Shown piece by piece: positions 43,370 through 53,329 of a DNA stretch of 64,000 nt (positions are counted from its first letter, which is position 1; each line of letters begins with the position of its first letter). The stretch covers positions 124,001-188,000 of the forward strand of contig CAJNDS010002774.1 in assembly GCA_905221605.1 (NCBI GenBank), given 5' to 3'. The notes beneath the pieces are model-generated. The model saw only the letters and a program-made list of their open reading frames with translations, did not search any database and was not told the DNA's origin. Origin of the DNA: Symbiodinium natans. Taxonomy: Eukaryota; Sar; Dinophyceae; Suessiales; Symbiodiniaceae. Position numbers and translations under genes: made by a program.

Positions 43370-43556
43370 GGAGGCTATGTTGGGGCCGGGAACACCCTCT
43401 TAACGGCTCTTGGAGCCGACGTTGGGGCTGACAACACCCTCTTCTTGGAGGCCATGTTGAGGAACCCCTCTTGGAGATTATTGGATGTTGGGGCTGACAA
43501 TACCCCTCTTGGAGGCTATGTTGGGGCTGGCAACACGCCTCCTGCGAAGTCTCGGA
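43370..43556. repeat. imperfect minisatellite (GTTGGGGCTGACAACACC)
   Basis: Four copies of TTGGGGCTGACAACACCCTC joined by GGAGGCTATG-type linkers. In one plus-strand frame it reads as four VGADNT/VGAGNT motifs spaced irregularly. Spacing is a multiple of three but variable, so a coding role is possible though unproven. Confidence 0.65.
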
Positions 43557-43620
43557 GCCGAGCGGCCCAGCCCAGCAGCCCAGCCCAGCAGCCCAGCTCA
43601 TCAGCCCAGCCCAGCAGCCA
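43557..43620. repeat. CCCAGCAG-rich tandem
   Basis: CAGCCCAGCAGCCCAGC units repeated four to five times; Pro/Ala/Ser/Gln low complexity in all frames. Confidence 0.6.
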
Positions 43621-44353
43621 CAAACCCTAATCCCGAAACCATAACTTCCGTGCTGCACGCATTTTATCCACGATGAACTGTGTTGGCGACCAGTACGCGC
43701 TGGTGAACCCGGGAAACGGACCATCACGGGAACTGCACCAATCGCAGTTTCACCCAAACCCGCTGCCTCTCAGCAGCTGGCGCGAGGAAGCCAGCTAAAA
43801 ATGATCCGAAAAAGCTGCAGCAAGAGCTGACAAAAACACACGAGTCTCTTGACAACTGGACAACAGCATCTTTCCGTCGACCACCCGGAAAGCTATTGCA
43901 AGCTGGCCTGAGATGAGGTGGACCCTGTCCTTGGAAAACTTCAAAGCAGGCCAACGATATTTGTTGGCAGATCACGAATTTGAGGTCAGTTCTGAACGGG
44001 GGCATCCTAAAGAGAAAGCAAATCAACCTGCTGAATCTGAAAAGAACGGTCTTCTGACCGTTCAAAAAACCGCGTGAGACTTGAGCACACCTAGAACCAC
44101 GGAACCTTACTGGTGATCCAAGACTCAGCACCTGCTTTGGACACATTCCAAACCCGCCGGGGCCCTGTCGAGTCCCCCACAATCGGCCCCAAACCTCTGA
44201 AGCCGTCTTAGCCCAGTCTTCGCCCAGGCTTAGCCCCCAAAGAGCTTCCTCCGGGCCAAGGGTCCAGGGTTTGGTGTCCTCGGGCGCCTTGACCTTCGAC
44301 GCCTTCCGGAAGGGGCTCTCGGGCTTGGGCTTGGGCTTTGGGGGGATCTTCAG

Positions 44354-44370
44354 GCATTCTTTGGCTCAAG
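44354..44370 (+). other. possible relic of the dinoflagellate spliced leader
   Basis: GCATTCTTTGGCTCAAG differs from the 3' part of the published dinoflagellate spliced leader (GCCATTTTGGCTCAAG) near its left end only; the last 11 bases are identical. Relict leaders mark genes re-integrated from trans-spliced mRNA. No clear coding exon follows in the next few hundred bases, so it may be chance. Confidence 0.25.
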
Positions 44371-44682
44371 GATCTTGGGCTCAGGAGCTGGCTTTCCTTG
44401 CGGGGGTCTGCAGGTCTATTGTGGTTGGGGGTTTGGGCTCAAGGTCTCTAGGGACGATCTAGGCTTGTATGCGCAGTGGAGCTCCGAAGTTTGAGCGTGT
44501 TGCTGGCCCTTCTGAGCCGCGTCAGCTGTACTTCACAAAGAGGCCCCGCCGATTGCTGAAAGCAGCGAAGATGGAGCCGCCAATGCTGCCCTAGGCCCTA
44601 GGGTACATAAACCTGCCTACAAAATCGACAGGTCGGCTGATCGGGGTAGGTTTGAATCAGCGAAAGCGAAGTCCAAGTCTAG

Positions 44683-45159
44683 ATGAGCCAGATGCGCGAA
44701 AGGGCGTCTTTTGAGGTTCTTCGAAAACACGAACAAAGTTGGATTCAGCTCGCGGCCTTCTGCTCTTCATGCTTGCGACGCTCCTTCAGGGGGCAAAGCG
44801 GCAAAGCGGCAAAGCTCGAGTTCCAGATTCGAAGTTTCGCCTTCGCGCAGGCTTGGACAGTGTTGGCAGGCGCTTTGGGTGTTGTGCCCCTGCCACTTCG
44901 GCAGTCACATGGCATCTTTTGTAAGGTCCTCCTGCTGTTTCTTTGCAAGGTGCTTCTGCAAGGAGTCCCTGAGGCTCTTGGAGATGTTCGTAGTCCTGGG
45001 AGGCTGTGCTTCGCCCTCAGAACTCAGCTTCGCACACTGGGAAATGCCTTTCTTGCAACATCGCATTTACACGGCTCGGAGCCATGCTACCAAAGCCCAG
45101 TTCAAGCCAAGCAGCAAGCTGCCCATGTTCTTGCGAGCTGGCGGATTGAAGGCCTGTGA
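44683..45159 (+). CDS. 158-codon ATG ORF, unknown (doubtful)
   Basis: Frame opens with MSQMRERASFEVLRKHEQSW and is rich in Leu, Arg and Cys later. A second overlapping plus frame of similar length is open too, which weakens the case. A GGCAAAGCGGCAAAGC short tandem lies inside. Confidence 0.18.
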   Translation: MSQMRERASFEVLRKHEQSWIQLAAFCSSCLRRSFRGQSGKAAKLEFQIRSFAFAQAWTVLAGALGVVPLPLRQSHGIFCKVLLLFLCKVLLQGVPEALGDVRSPGRLCFALRTQLRTLGNAFLATSHLHGSEPCYQSPVQAKQQAAHVLASWRIEGL

Positions 45160-45719
45160 GTGAGACACACACATTGCAACTTGGTTCTTGGAGCGCGTTT
45201 GGTCACCAAGAAACTTTCCTTGGACTCCTGCGGTGGTGCCCTTGCGTTTGGGGACCATCGTAAAGATGCTTACAGTAGTATAATGGCCATGTTAGAAGCA
45301 TAGTGAGGGAAACCTTCAGGGGCGCAACCTTAGAGGTACGAGTCTTAACCCCTTGATTCCCGGTTCAGGAAACGGAGCTCTGAACCTCAAGTCTTCACAG
45401 TGGTCGCGCTCATTTTTTGTGGGGTGAACCAGCGCACGAAATCAGTTTCCGCTGGGCGGGGCTTGTGCCCACGGCCCTTTGCAGATCCCCAAGTTCCTAC
45501 CATTTTTTAGACGTTCCTACGTGTAAGAGATAGCACAAGGGGATACTGAGCTTTGGCATACTGGGCCTGGGAACTGCCCTGGGAATTGGGGTTGGGTTAG
45601 GCCCTGCATACAGCTGTTGCGAATGTGCAAGAGTCCCTGTCGCCCGCGGGTGAGACTTGTGAACGTGCGAAGCATTCACTGCAGACGCCATCTCCTGCCC
45701 GCAAACCACGTCACATGTA

Positions 45720-46166
45720 TTGAAACCAGCACCATCAGAACCCCAGCCGACAAGCATCCGCATGCCATGCCGATTTTATTCACGACTCAATGACCCAAGG
45801 CCGGGAGCTCGGACCCTGCATACTGCGACAGCAGGTAGCGGGCAGTCAGACAGCAGGTTGTATAGTTCCTTCCACCTGCGCGCTAGTGCTGATGATCAGT
45901 CCTCTCAGGCCCGGAGGGCCCCACTCGAGGCGCTGCGCCGGGAGAGGCCTTTTCATTCGAGTGCTTTTTGGCATGTGCGTTCAGGTGAGGTGGGTAGGGT
46001 GGTCCCTCAGAGTAGCCCCGAAGTGAACCCACTTGCCTCAACCGAACAGCTTGTGCAACATGAACAGAAACGAGCAGAGGTCATCGCCTCCGGCTTCGCT
46101 TGCAGGCATGTCGAAACGGATGGTGTGGTGGGCATCCTGCATACCGAGCGAACACTCAACAAATGA
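45720..46166 (+). CDS. candidate exon, unknown
   Basis: The frame runs to TGA over about 148 codons. The second half is protein-like: NPLASTEQLVQHEQKRAEVI, then FACRHVETDGVVGILHTERT. The first half is Ser/Arg/Pro-rich, so an exon start inside the frame (for example the CAG|G at 45985) is plausible. No family recognised. Confidence 0.25.
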   Translation: MKPAPSEPQPTSIRMPCRFYSRLNDPRPGARTLHTATAGSGQSDSRLYSSFHLRASADDQSSQARRAPLEALRRERPFHSSAFWHVRSGEVGRVVPQSSPEVNPLASTEQLVQHEQKRAEVIASGFACRHVETDGVVGILHTERTLNK

Positions 46167-46201
46167 CGGTAAGACAGCCAGACTCCATGGACCAAAGCAG
46201 G

Positions 46202-46440
46202 TCACGTCTGCAGATGCTTTTGTGGGGCAGCTGCCCGACGACCAGGCAGCTGTGCGAAACGACCTTTAAGGAACCCCCTGGCGTTGGCCCCTGCCCCAGC
46301 AATCACATCATCCAGATATTGCATCCTCTTGAACAACATGAGCTGGTGCTTGTAGCCGACTGGAATCAAATCAAGCGGGATGTCCAGGCGACAACCAAAA
46401 AATGATTTAGTAAAAGCACGCCTTCTAACAGAACGTGTAA
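46202..46440 (-). CDS. candidate exon, unknown
   Basis: Minus frame with AFTKSFFGCRLDIPLDLIPV, then LMLFKRMQYLDDVIAGAGAN and FLKGRFAQLPG. Good alternation of hydrophobic and charged residues. It ends near 46202 in a Gln/Pro-rich tail. The frame overlaps the 3' neighbour on the other strand only slightly. Family unknown. Confidence 0.25.
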
Positions 46441-47045
46441 AGAATTGGCTGTGGGCCTGGGAGCAACAAACTTCAACTCCGCGCCTCCACACCCCCCAAA
46501 CCGGGCACCATTGCAGGCGGCCTTAGCCGATGATGCAGCCAAGCAGAGTGGAAGTTCCATAGGAGGGGGCCATTTCATCCACGGTGCTTTGCCAACTTGC
46601 AGCATGCCCTTCTTGGTAGGCTTCTCATTGAATCATTCCAAGCGGGGCATGCTGTGCAGGCCAGACAAGTTGAGCTAGAGAATTGTTGCAGAGATTTCAT
46701 GGTCTCAAGACCATCGGCCTGCGCCGCAAACCGTCGTCTTGACTCTTGAGAAAAAGCATCAGATGCATGCAAGCCACACAGGCTGTATCATCTCTTCCTG
46801 CCCACGCAAGACATCAAGAATGCGCAACGTGTTGGAAGCGGTGTGCTGCAAGCTGTTCAGCATGGTGGCATGCTATTGGTTCCGTTGAAACTTATCACGT
46901 GAAGCAACGTATGTATGCTAATAACCTTCCTGCTGAACAGCAGCTGTGAGGAAACTTTACCAGAGCATGTGCAGCTTTCCCGGGCTTGCCTGCGCCATCC
47001 GAGCAGACGGCCTATCAAGGGAAGCAGGAAACGGACTGCCAGGTC

Positions 47046-47067
47046 CGACGACGACGACGACGACGAA
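47046..47067. repeat. (GAC)6 trinucleotide run
   Basis: CCGACGACGACGACGACGAC; gives poly-Asp in one plus frame. Confidence 0.75.
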
Positions 47068-47696
47068 AACCTCCTAGACAGAGGCCTGACACCTTAAGTC
47101 AAGCACTCGAATAACCCTGCCCGTGCAGTCCTGCCTCTGGCTTCCCTGCTCCTGCATATCGGGAAGCCTCCCGCATCGATCCATTTCGGGGGCAATTACC
47201 GGGGCAGGTATTGAAACATTGGAGCCCCTGAAGGAACCGCAAGAGCAACACGGCCACGAACTTTACAAATACGGCTATTTCTCTCAGCGAATCTTACCAT
47301 TGGCAAGTATTACCAACATTGCCATTGCAACGCACCACGTGTTGAGACTGCCATTTGATTCGTCGTCTGCCTTTCTTAACAGCCCAGCCTTTGGCTTGCC
47401 TCCGGCAGGGCAGAGCACAGCCTGGGTGAGCTGCTAAGAGGCCTTTAAGCTCCCTCTTAGGTGGGGGGAGAGGAGGGGGGGGGGTAGGCTTCCCCCTCTT
47501 GGGGAGTCCCCCTTTTTGTTCTCCCAAAACTCTCCGAGGCCGCTGAGGCCCCGAAGTCCACAGAGCTCACGGCTTCGGGAGATCGTTCCATCGAAGATCT
47601 CATGCATCACATTTAGTGTCTTGTCAGGGATTTGCGTCCATATACTCTTTGTTTGGGGTCTCTTCAAGTGTTTGTATGTACAAACATAACCCCACT

Positions 47697-47775
47697 AAAA
47701 CCTGACAAAAATGCAACAAAACCTGACAAAAACCCAACAAAACCTGACAAAAGCCCAACAAAACCTGACAAATGC
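47697..47775 (+). repeat. 21-bp tandem array A (AAAACCTGACAAAAACCCAAC)
   Basis: Nearly four units of 21 bp, nearly perfect. Each begins with the block AAAACCTGACA; the second half is AAAACCCAAC. The preceding bases CCCCACTAAAACC match the units of array B. Confidence 0.9.
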
Positions 47776-47908
47776 ATCATCTGAAAAAACACATAATCGC
47801 CATCAATGAAGGCAATTTCTCGTCGCACAAATCACATTGAGGGTGCTTTCAGACATCAGTCCAAATCGGACATGGGGTGTGCAAACCTGGGCAAGCAGTG
47901 TTCGGAGC

Positions 47909-48125
47909 ACTACAGCCTGACATTTTCCCACTGCAGCCTGACCTTTTCCCACCCTTTGATTGATAACTACATCCTCACATTTTGTGGCCTCAACCTCACC
48001 TGACATAACTTTCCCCACTACAACCTGATACTTTCCCACCAAAACCTGACATTTTCCCACTAAATCCTGACATTTTCCCACTAAAACCTGAAATTTTCCC
48101 ACTCAAACCTGAAACTTTCCCACTT
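47909..48125 (+). repeat. 21-bp tandem array B (AAAACCTGACA + TTTTCCCACT)
   Basis: About nine units of 21 bp, some degenerate in the middle. The first half is the same AAAACCTGACA block as array A; the second half is TTTTCCCACT. On the minus strand one frame reads as a seven-residue repeat (VGKCQVL-like), because 21 bp is seven codons. That frame has no other support as a gene. Confidence 0.9.
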
Positions 48126-48262
48126 TTCGGGTGGCTCTGGCACACCAAAACAAACATAGACTTGAGTTTAAAGGGGAACGAAATGCTGCCCTTTTTTGGA
48201 GCACTCCCACTTTTCGGCCGGGTGGATGAGCAAGCAGTGGAGATCGAAGAGCCAATTCAGAC

Positions 48263-48286
48263 TGCTGGGTTTAGGGTTTAGGTTTG
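48263..48286. repeat. short TTTAGGG run
   Basis: GGGTTTAGGGTTTAGG between unique flanks. Confidence 0.7.
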
Positions 48287-48955
48287 ACGACGCCAACGAA
48301 ATCCCAAAACTACCTTGGGAGGGAATATGTCAGGTTTTTCCGGTTTGTGGCAACCCGTTTTTTCATGTGAAGAGTACCCTTTTTGAAAGGCACAACACGA
48401 ACATCTAAGATCTTGGTTGCGGTACCCAACATCCAAGAGATCACTCATGTCAAAAGTCGATAGCTTGGTGCAGAATTTGTTCTCAAAACAAGCAAACGAG
48501 AGGACCGAATGGAAGCAAACGTTCGCTAGTTTAAGGGTTTTGGGCCGTGAGGATGAAAGGCAAAAGGATGTGATGCAGCTTGTCAACTGTGGAAGGGACA
48601 AGAGTCCGCAACTATTTTCGTGACCTGGCGTGCAATGATCTATATATTACTCCATCCCAAGCCTGAGTCCACGAAAATCGAACTCGCGGTCAAGAACCCA
48701 AAGCTGGGAGCCCGGACGCCTCGCGCTGCAGCGCGGCGGACCTGTACTCGACGTGGGTTAAACAGTGTGGGTTGAAGCAGAGGGCTTAGGATTTACAAAG
48801 AGGCAGCAAGATCAAAAATCAATGAGAGACACTCGAGCAACACCAAAACAAAATGAAAAACAGTGGGCGAACCGAACAAGCCAAACAAAAGGCAACCGAA
48901 ACAGCGAAAAACATCAAACCAAACGCCTTCACAAACCTCAGGCTTCTCAGCCCAA

Positions 48956-49109
48956 TCAAGCCGTGGGATGCAGGTGCTTGATGTACAGATCTGGCAAGGC
49001 GAGGCACTCTGCGAATTCCTCGGGAACAGTGAAGGTGCGCTTGCCGGCCGGCCGGAACCTTGGAAGCAGGCTCACTGTGTTCACAAAACATGGTTGCCGA
49101 CCCGACTTT
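48956..49109 (-). CDS. candidate C-terminal exon, unknown
   Basis: Starts after a CCTGCAG acceptor at 49110 and runs 51 codons to TGA. Reads FVNTVSLLPRFRPAGKRTFT, then VPEEFAECLALPDLYIKHLH. The mix of aromatic, acidic and leucine residues is what I would expect of a folded domain's C-terminus, and it is the best of the five competing open frames here. Family unknown; the upstream exon is not found. Confidence 0.4.
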
Positions 49110-49230
49110 CTGCAGGTTGTTGTGGGGGATGGGGGAGAGGAGACCAGAATTATCTACTGAGCAACATTGGGCAACTGTGCCAATCAGCAGCAGAAGCAGC
49201 AGTAGTCAAGTGACAGTGACACCGGCAGTT

Positions 49231-49233
49231 CTC

Positions 49234-49305
<72 letters not shown>

Positions 49306-49402
49306 CGTAGTCGTAGTCGTAGCAGTAGCAGTAGCAGTATCAGTAGCAGTAGCAGTATCAGTTGCAGTAGCAGTAGCAGTAGCAGCAGCAGTAGTAGTAG
49401 TT
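49231..49402. repeat. (AGT)n trinucleotide array with AGC/CGT variants
   Basis: About 25 perfect AGT units, then CGT-AGT alternation, then AGCAGT mixtures. One frame is a long poly-Ser; this is a property of the repeat and not a gene. Confidence 0.95.
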
Positions 49403-49439
49403 GCTTATATTCGTCATAGCTTCTGGCCCCCGGTTTCGC

Positions 49440-49500
49440 GTGGCTGTGGCGGTGCTGGTGGTACTGCTCGTGCTGCTTGTGCTGGTGGTGCTGGTGGCGC
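49440..49500. repeat. GGTGCTGGTG/CGTGCT short repeat
   Basis: Imperfect GCTGGTGGT/GCTCGTGCT words, next to the AGT array. Confidence 0.55.
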
Positions 49501-50477
49501 TAGTGCCGCTGTTTGGCGGGTTAAGGGATTGCACAATCCGAGCTTGAGACAGTCGGCATCACCCCTGGACATCAACACTACGGGCCTCAACTCAACACCA
49601 CCTCCCGCACCACCACTGCCGGGCATGGTAGGGCCCCTGCGACCTTGAGCTTTGCAGATTCGGCCTTGGGCGTGGAGAGTGGAGGTGGAGGGCAGGGCAA
49701 GGGCTCGAGGTGCTTCAAGCGGACTACGTTTTCATAGTTTGGGGTGGTCCGGGGTGCTGAGATGAGCGCACAAATGAGAAGCCTCATTGAGACAGTTTAG
49801 AGGCAGGTCGGGATTCAGAAGTTGTGGAAGTTGGCCTATGAGGAGGGTAAGGATCTAGACGTACGGTACAAGGGGCAGGCTAACATCCTTGACGGCTTCT
49901 GAGTCACGACAGGTTCGAGTTGCAATAATATTGCGGGCCCTGAAGTGGCCTCATGGCTTCTGGAATCCGGAAGGATCGTTGCTTCTTCGTGGTTTCTGAC
50001 TCGTTAGATGGACTTGTCAATCTCATCACAGCGGGCTGGTGCCGACAGCCCTGAACACTATTGGAATGAGTCGTATCCACAACAAAAAACTCTTAAACAT
50101 CCCAAACTCCGAGGACACCAGGAGGCCCCCGCATGCTGGCAGAGCCCTTCTGGCTGCGCAGCATTGGGTGCCTCTGAGCCTGGACAACATACTGGCATCC
50201 ACTTCGCTCGGAAAGGCTCTGGGCACTGTGGGGCTCAGCCGCCGAAAGCATGGCACATGAGTTTCGTCGAGCCAAGGCATAAGGCAGTCTGATTGGACGT
50301 TGGAAGGCTGCATCACAATGCTCCAGGGATGTGCAGTTGTGCGAGCATCATGACACATGCATCATGCACGACTTGCAGCTCTCAAGCACCTCCCTGCGAC
50401 CTAAACCTCAAGCATCTCCCTGCAACTTAAACCTCCCTCCCCCTCCGCCTGGCATCAGAGAGCACTCGCTAGAAAGC

Positions 50478-50676
50478 TCAGGCCTCGAAGGTGGGCAACG
50501 GCTGCGGCCGCGCGTTGCCATCGAGCATGGGATAGCGTGGGTTCAACGGGTTCACACCTCGGTCCACAGCAGCGTCCCGTTGAACCGCTGGCGTGCGAGC
50601 GTAATATAGGGTAATGCATGTGTTCTCGGGCACGAAGCCCTGCACCATTGGAAACACTTGGCGTCCAAAGTGCTCT
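50478..50676 (-). CDS. candidate C-terminal exon, unknown
   Basis: After a CTACAG acceptor at 50677 the frame reads REHFGRQVFPMVQGFVPENT, then CITLYYARTPAVQRDAAVDR and NPLNPRYPMLDGNARPQ, to TGA. No stop, good amphipathic pattern and typical residue balance make this one of the more convincing unassigned exons. Frame is also open slightly upstream of the acceptor. Family unknown. Confidence 0.4.
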
Positions 50677-50689
50677 CTGTAGTTGCCAG

Positions 50690-50903
50690 GGCCACACAGA
50701 AAGATCAGACACAACTCACGTTGAAGGATGTGGTGACACGGACGGAGCTTGGGCCATCATTCGATCTTGGCATGTACAAGCCTGCTGCTGTTCGCTGCCC
50801 CCCAAAAGAGGGCCACACTGCGCCGGCTTCCCTCAATGCCCTTCTTGAGCGTGCCGACCTGGTGCGGGCTTTTTGCTCATTACAATTCAGGAGTTCGATT
50901 TAG
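50690..50903 (+). CDS. candidate exon, unknown, divergent from the minus-strand exon
   Basis: After GCCAG or CACAG the frame reads QKDQTQLTLKDVVTRTELGP, then SFDLGMYKPAAVRCPP and SLNALLERADLVRAF, to TAG. It starts within about 20 bp of the minus-strand exon's start on the other strand. Either two genes diverge here, which would be very tight, or only one strand is real. Family unknown. Confidence 0.25.
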
Positions 50904-51278
50904 CCTTTGATGAGATGGTGCCAGGAGGACGATGCCACAAGAGCGCCTGCGCCCCCGGGATATCGTGCGGGTCGTGATGCGAGATCATCGGCCTCTCGGG
51001 GGGGGCTGTGTTGTTGCCTCAGAGAGGCACCCTGCTGCCACTTTCTCGGAAAGCAACTCCCGGGTCTCTAACGACGAAGGCTTCTCCCAGCCTTTTTTTT
51101 GACAAACACGGTGCAGACATGGGGGTCCATGCAACGTGTGTATGTAAACGGTGTGTACGTGTACGTGGGGTGGCTCGAGTAAATGTTGCGTTCGGTGACC
51201 TTTTGGGGTCACTCAGAGACAACAAACAGTGCAGGCAAAGTTGGGAATCCTGGTCCGGATATCATGGCGAGTTAAGGC

Positions 51279-51623
51279 TTGTTCGGGCTTTTGTGCAATT
51301 CAGCCTTTGCCCAGAAGTGGCATCAACTCAGGTCATCTCAAGTTCGAAAATCCGCAAGCACCCTCGAAGGACCGGCGAAGGACCGACCAGAGCCTCATCT
51401 CGGGTGCATCATAGATGTTCGCCGGGATGGTGCCGACCTCTATGTAAACGATTTCCTCTACCGAATACGCGACAGCACTGAGGGGTTCGGCCGAGAGCTG
51501 ACAGTCAAAAGTGCGACAAAAAAAAGTGCAGGTGTTGGATTAGCAACTCATGGCAGATACCCACAGCGTTGGCACCAAGTCTTCTTATTTCAACCGCCTC
51601 AGGTCGTATCTACAGTCACTTAA
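51279..51623 (+). CDS. candidate exon, unknown
   Basis: A 114-codon frame ending in TAA with protein-like middle section CIIDVRRDGADLYVNDFLYR, then IRDSTEGFGRELTVKSATKK. A possible acceptor is the TTCAG at about 51303. The segment before it (Ser/Gln-rich) is weaker. Family unknown. Confidence 0.3.
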   Translation: MFGLLCNSAFAQKWHQLRSSQVRKSASTLEGPAKDRPEPHLGCIIDVRRDGADLYVNDFLYRIRDSTEGFGRELTVKSATKKSAGVGLATHGRYPQRWHQVFLFQPPQVVSTVT

Positions 51624-51720
51624 TTGTAAACGCTTGCGCGCGCCGCCTCGGCAGCCGGGCCGGCCCCAGGACAGGAAAGGAGGAAAGAGTGTTTCGCAAA
51701 AAAAGGGGAGGAAGGGCAGC

Positions 51721-51860
51721 GGGGGGGGAGGGGGGGGAGGAGGGGGGAGGGGGGAGGGGGGGGGGGGAGGGGGGGGGGGGGAGGGAGGGGGAGGGGGTTG
51801 GGGGGGAGGGGGGAGGGAGGGAGGGGGGAGGGGGGGGAGGGGAGGGGAGAGGGGCGGCGC
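51721..51860. repeat. 140-bp G-run array (GGGGGGA)n
   Basis: Almost only G and A: dozens of G runs of 4-12 separated by single A or T. It has many possible G-quadruplexes. The Gly/Arg and Pro/Ser open frames across it are artefacts of composition. Confidence 0.95.
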
Positions 51861-51927
51861 ATGTTGGGTTCAAGAAAAGGGGCGCGGTCTGCTCGTTCCA
51901 GACGCTTCTCGGCAGGAAGCCGAGGCT

Positions 51928-51981
51928 TCTTCTTCTTCTTCTTTTTCTTCTTCTTCTTCTTCTTTTTCTTCTTCTTCTTCT
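51928..51981. repeat. (TTC)n pyrimidine array
   Basis: TTC triplets with three TTTTTC interruptions, pure pyrimidine on the plus strand, 70 bp after the pure-purine G array. Confidence 0.9.
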
Positions 51982-52395
51982 ACATCAAACTGTAGCATGG
52001 AAATTCATGAGATGATTGATTGCAGAGTCTGAGAAGTATGGCCCCCTCATTGTCTGAGAGATGAGCCCCTCACGTTCTTAATCCCGTCTTCGGCCAACCC
52101 AGCACCCTGAAAACTAAATTAAGAAGTCCAGCCTGCTGAGTGTCTTGCTTTAGTTTTGGCTTGGCTGGGACCCTGAAGTGAAGTAAGGAATTCTGACATC
52201 AGAAAACCCATGAAGGGATTCAGAGTGCCCTCAGGGGGCTTTACATTTCAAAGGAAAGCGGTGCCTCGACTTACAGGAGTCCCGGGCGCCCTAACCTGGC
52301 ATTACCATAAAAATTGCCGCTTGCCGAATACCTTCGAGCCCATCGGCACTTGACTCGCATCCTAACACCAGACCTTCCAGCGAAAAAAGGCTAAG

Positions 52396-52515
52396 GTGGC
52401 GGACCCAGCGCTGCGGCAGCGTGCCTGCAATGTCCTTCGCAGGGGTCTTGCAACTTTTCCACATCACATGCTGCCAGACGCACGCACGCTGAAGACTGCG
52501 CTGAAGACGCTACAG
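52396..52515 (+). CDS. candidate internal exon, phase 0, unknown
   Basis: Exactly 120 nt between an AG acceptor (GCTAAG|G) and a consensus donor (CTACAG|GTATG), open in one frame: VADPALRQRACNVLRRGLAT, then FPHHMLPDARTLKTALKTLQ. Helix-like leucine/arginine spacing is suggestive of a repeat-type helical protein. This is the cleanest exon shape in the window without a recognised domain. Confidence 0.4.
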
Positions 52516-52993
52516 GTATGCACCTTACAGGTTGTTGCAGCAAGATGCGTGCTCTATGCAGCTCAGTACACATGTACGCACGTCCTCGCGGAGGAGGCTA
52601 AAGTGCGGCTCGCCGTTGTCCCACGTCAAGCGCTTGGACTTCGAGCCCTCGACCTGAAGTTTCTGTCCCATGCGAGGCATGGAAGGCCCTCAAAGGTTGC
52701 TTCTCCCCGCATAGCCTTCAGCTCTAAGACCCCATGGGCCCATGGGCAACGCAAATGTCAGAAAACCCATCCCTTGCCTCCGTGCGGGGAGGGGCTGGGG
52801 GTGGCCGAGAGGACATCGGCAAGCAAACGACATGGACCTGTCCTGGGGCCAGCACGTAGCCAACCTCCCTGACCTGGCAGGAGCTGGCACATAACTGGCA
52901 GTGACCGTGAAAGTTGAAGCACACAAACCATCACCGACGGGCTTGTATAGAAACCAAAACTTGCAATCAGAGGCGCGCAACGCACGTCCACAG

Positions 52994-53328
52994 ACAAATG
53001 GAAAATCCAAAGCGGGTGCGGATGTTCTCGGACTCTGGTTGAAACTCTTTCTGAGTACCAACAAGTTGAACTGCAAACCCTGCGCCACCTGCAGGTTGGG
53101 CAGCTCTATGCCAAGGCCCTTCTCCTGCGCCAAGAGACTCGGGCCCCAGGGTTGCTTTGTCATGCTTGTTCTCGGAATGACTCGAAATCCTCGAAATCTC
53201 TACAAGATGCTCAGGAGATCCTCAGCGTACTTCGCGTGGAGCGAGGTCGTCGCACTCGTTGGGACCTCCATCTGCTGGATCTCATCGGAAGGACAACTTC
53301 AAACTACGAAACTACATTCAAGGCCTAA
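52994..53328 (+). CDS. candidate last exon, unknown helical protein
   Basis: After CCACAG the frame stays open 111 codons to TAA. It reads LVETLSEYQQVELQTLRHLQ, then VGQLYAKALLLRQETRAP and LQDAQEILSVLRVERGRRTR. Helical, with leucines spaced as in TPR-like or armadillo-like repeats. It may be the 3' end of the gene containing the exon at 52.4 kb. No start codon is needed for an internal or last exon, which is why simple ORF calling would miss it. Confidence 0.4.
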
Positions 53329-53329
53329 A

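Noticed and set aside
44431-44445. Second spliced-leader-like site (TTTGGGCTCAAGG)
   Set aside because: Has an extra G inside the core and no match upstream; judged chance.
45300-45400. Possible small RNA gene around a GTTCAGGAAACGG word
   Set aside because: No cloverleaf or snRNA core motif could be folded by eye.
47803-48102. Minus-strand frame with VGKCQVL heptapeptide repeats
   Set aside because: The repeat is the 21-bp array read in one frame; the rest of the frame is not protein-like.
47697-48125. CRISPR-like array
   Set aside because: Units are direct tandem 21-mers without unique spacers, and the genome is eukaryotic; this is a minisatellite.
49060-49419. 119-codon poly-Ser open frame
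   Set aside because: The frame is created by the (AGT)n microsatellite; no other coding signal.
51550-52032. Gly-rich and Pro-rich open frames of up to 160 codons
   Set aside because: They follow from the G-run array and exist on both strands for that reason.
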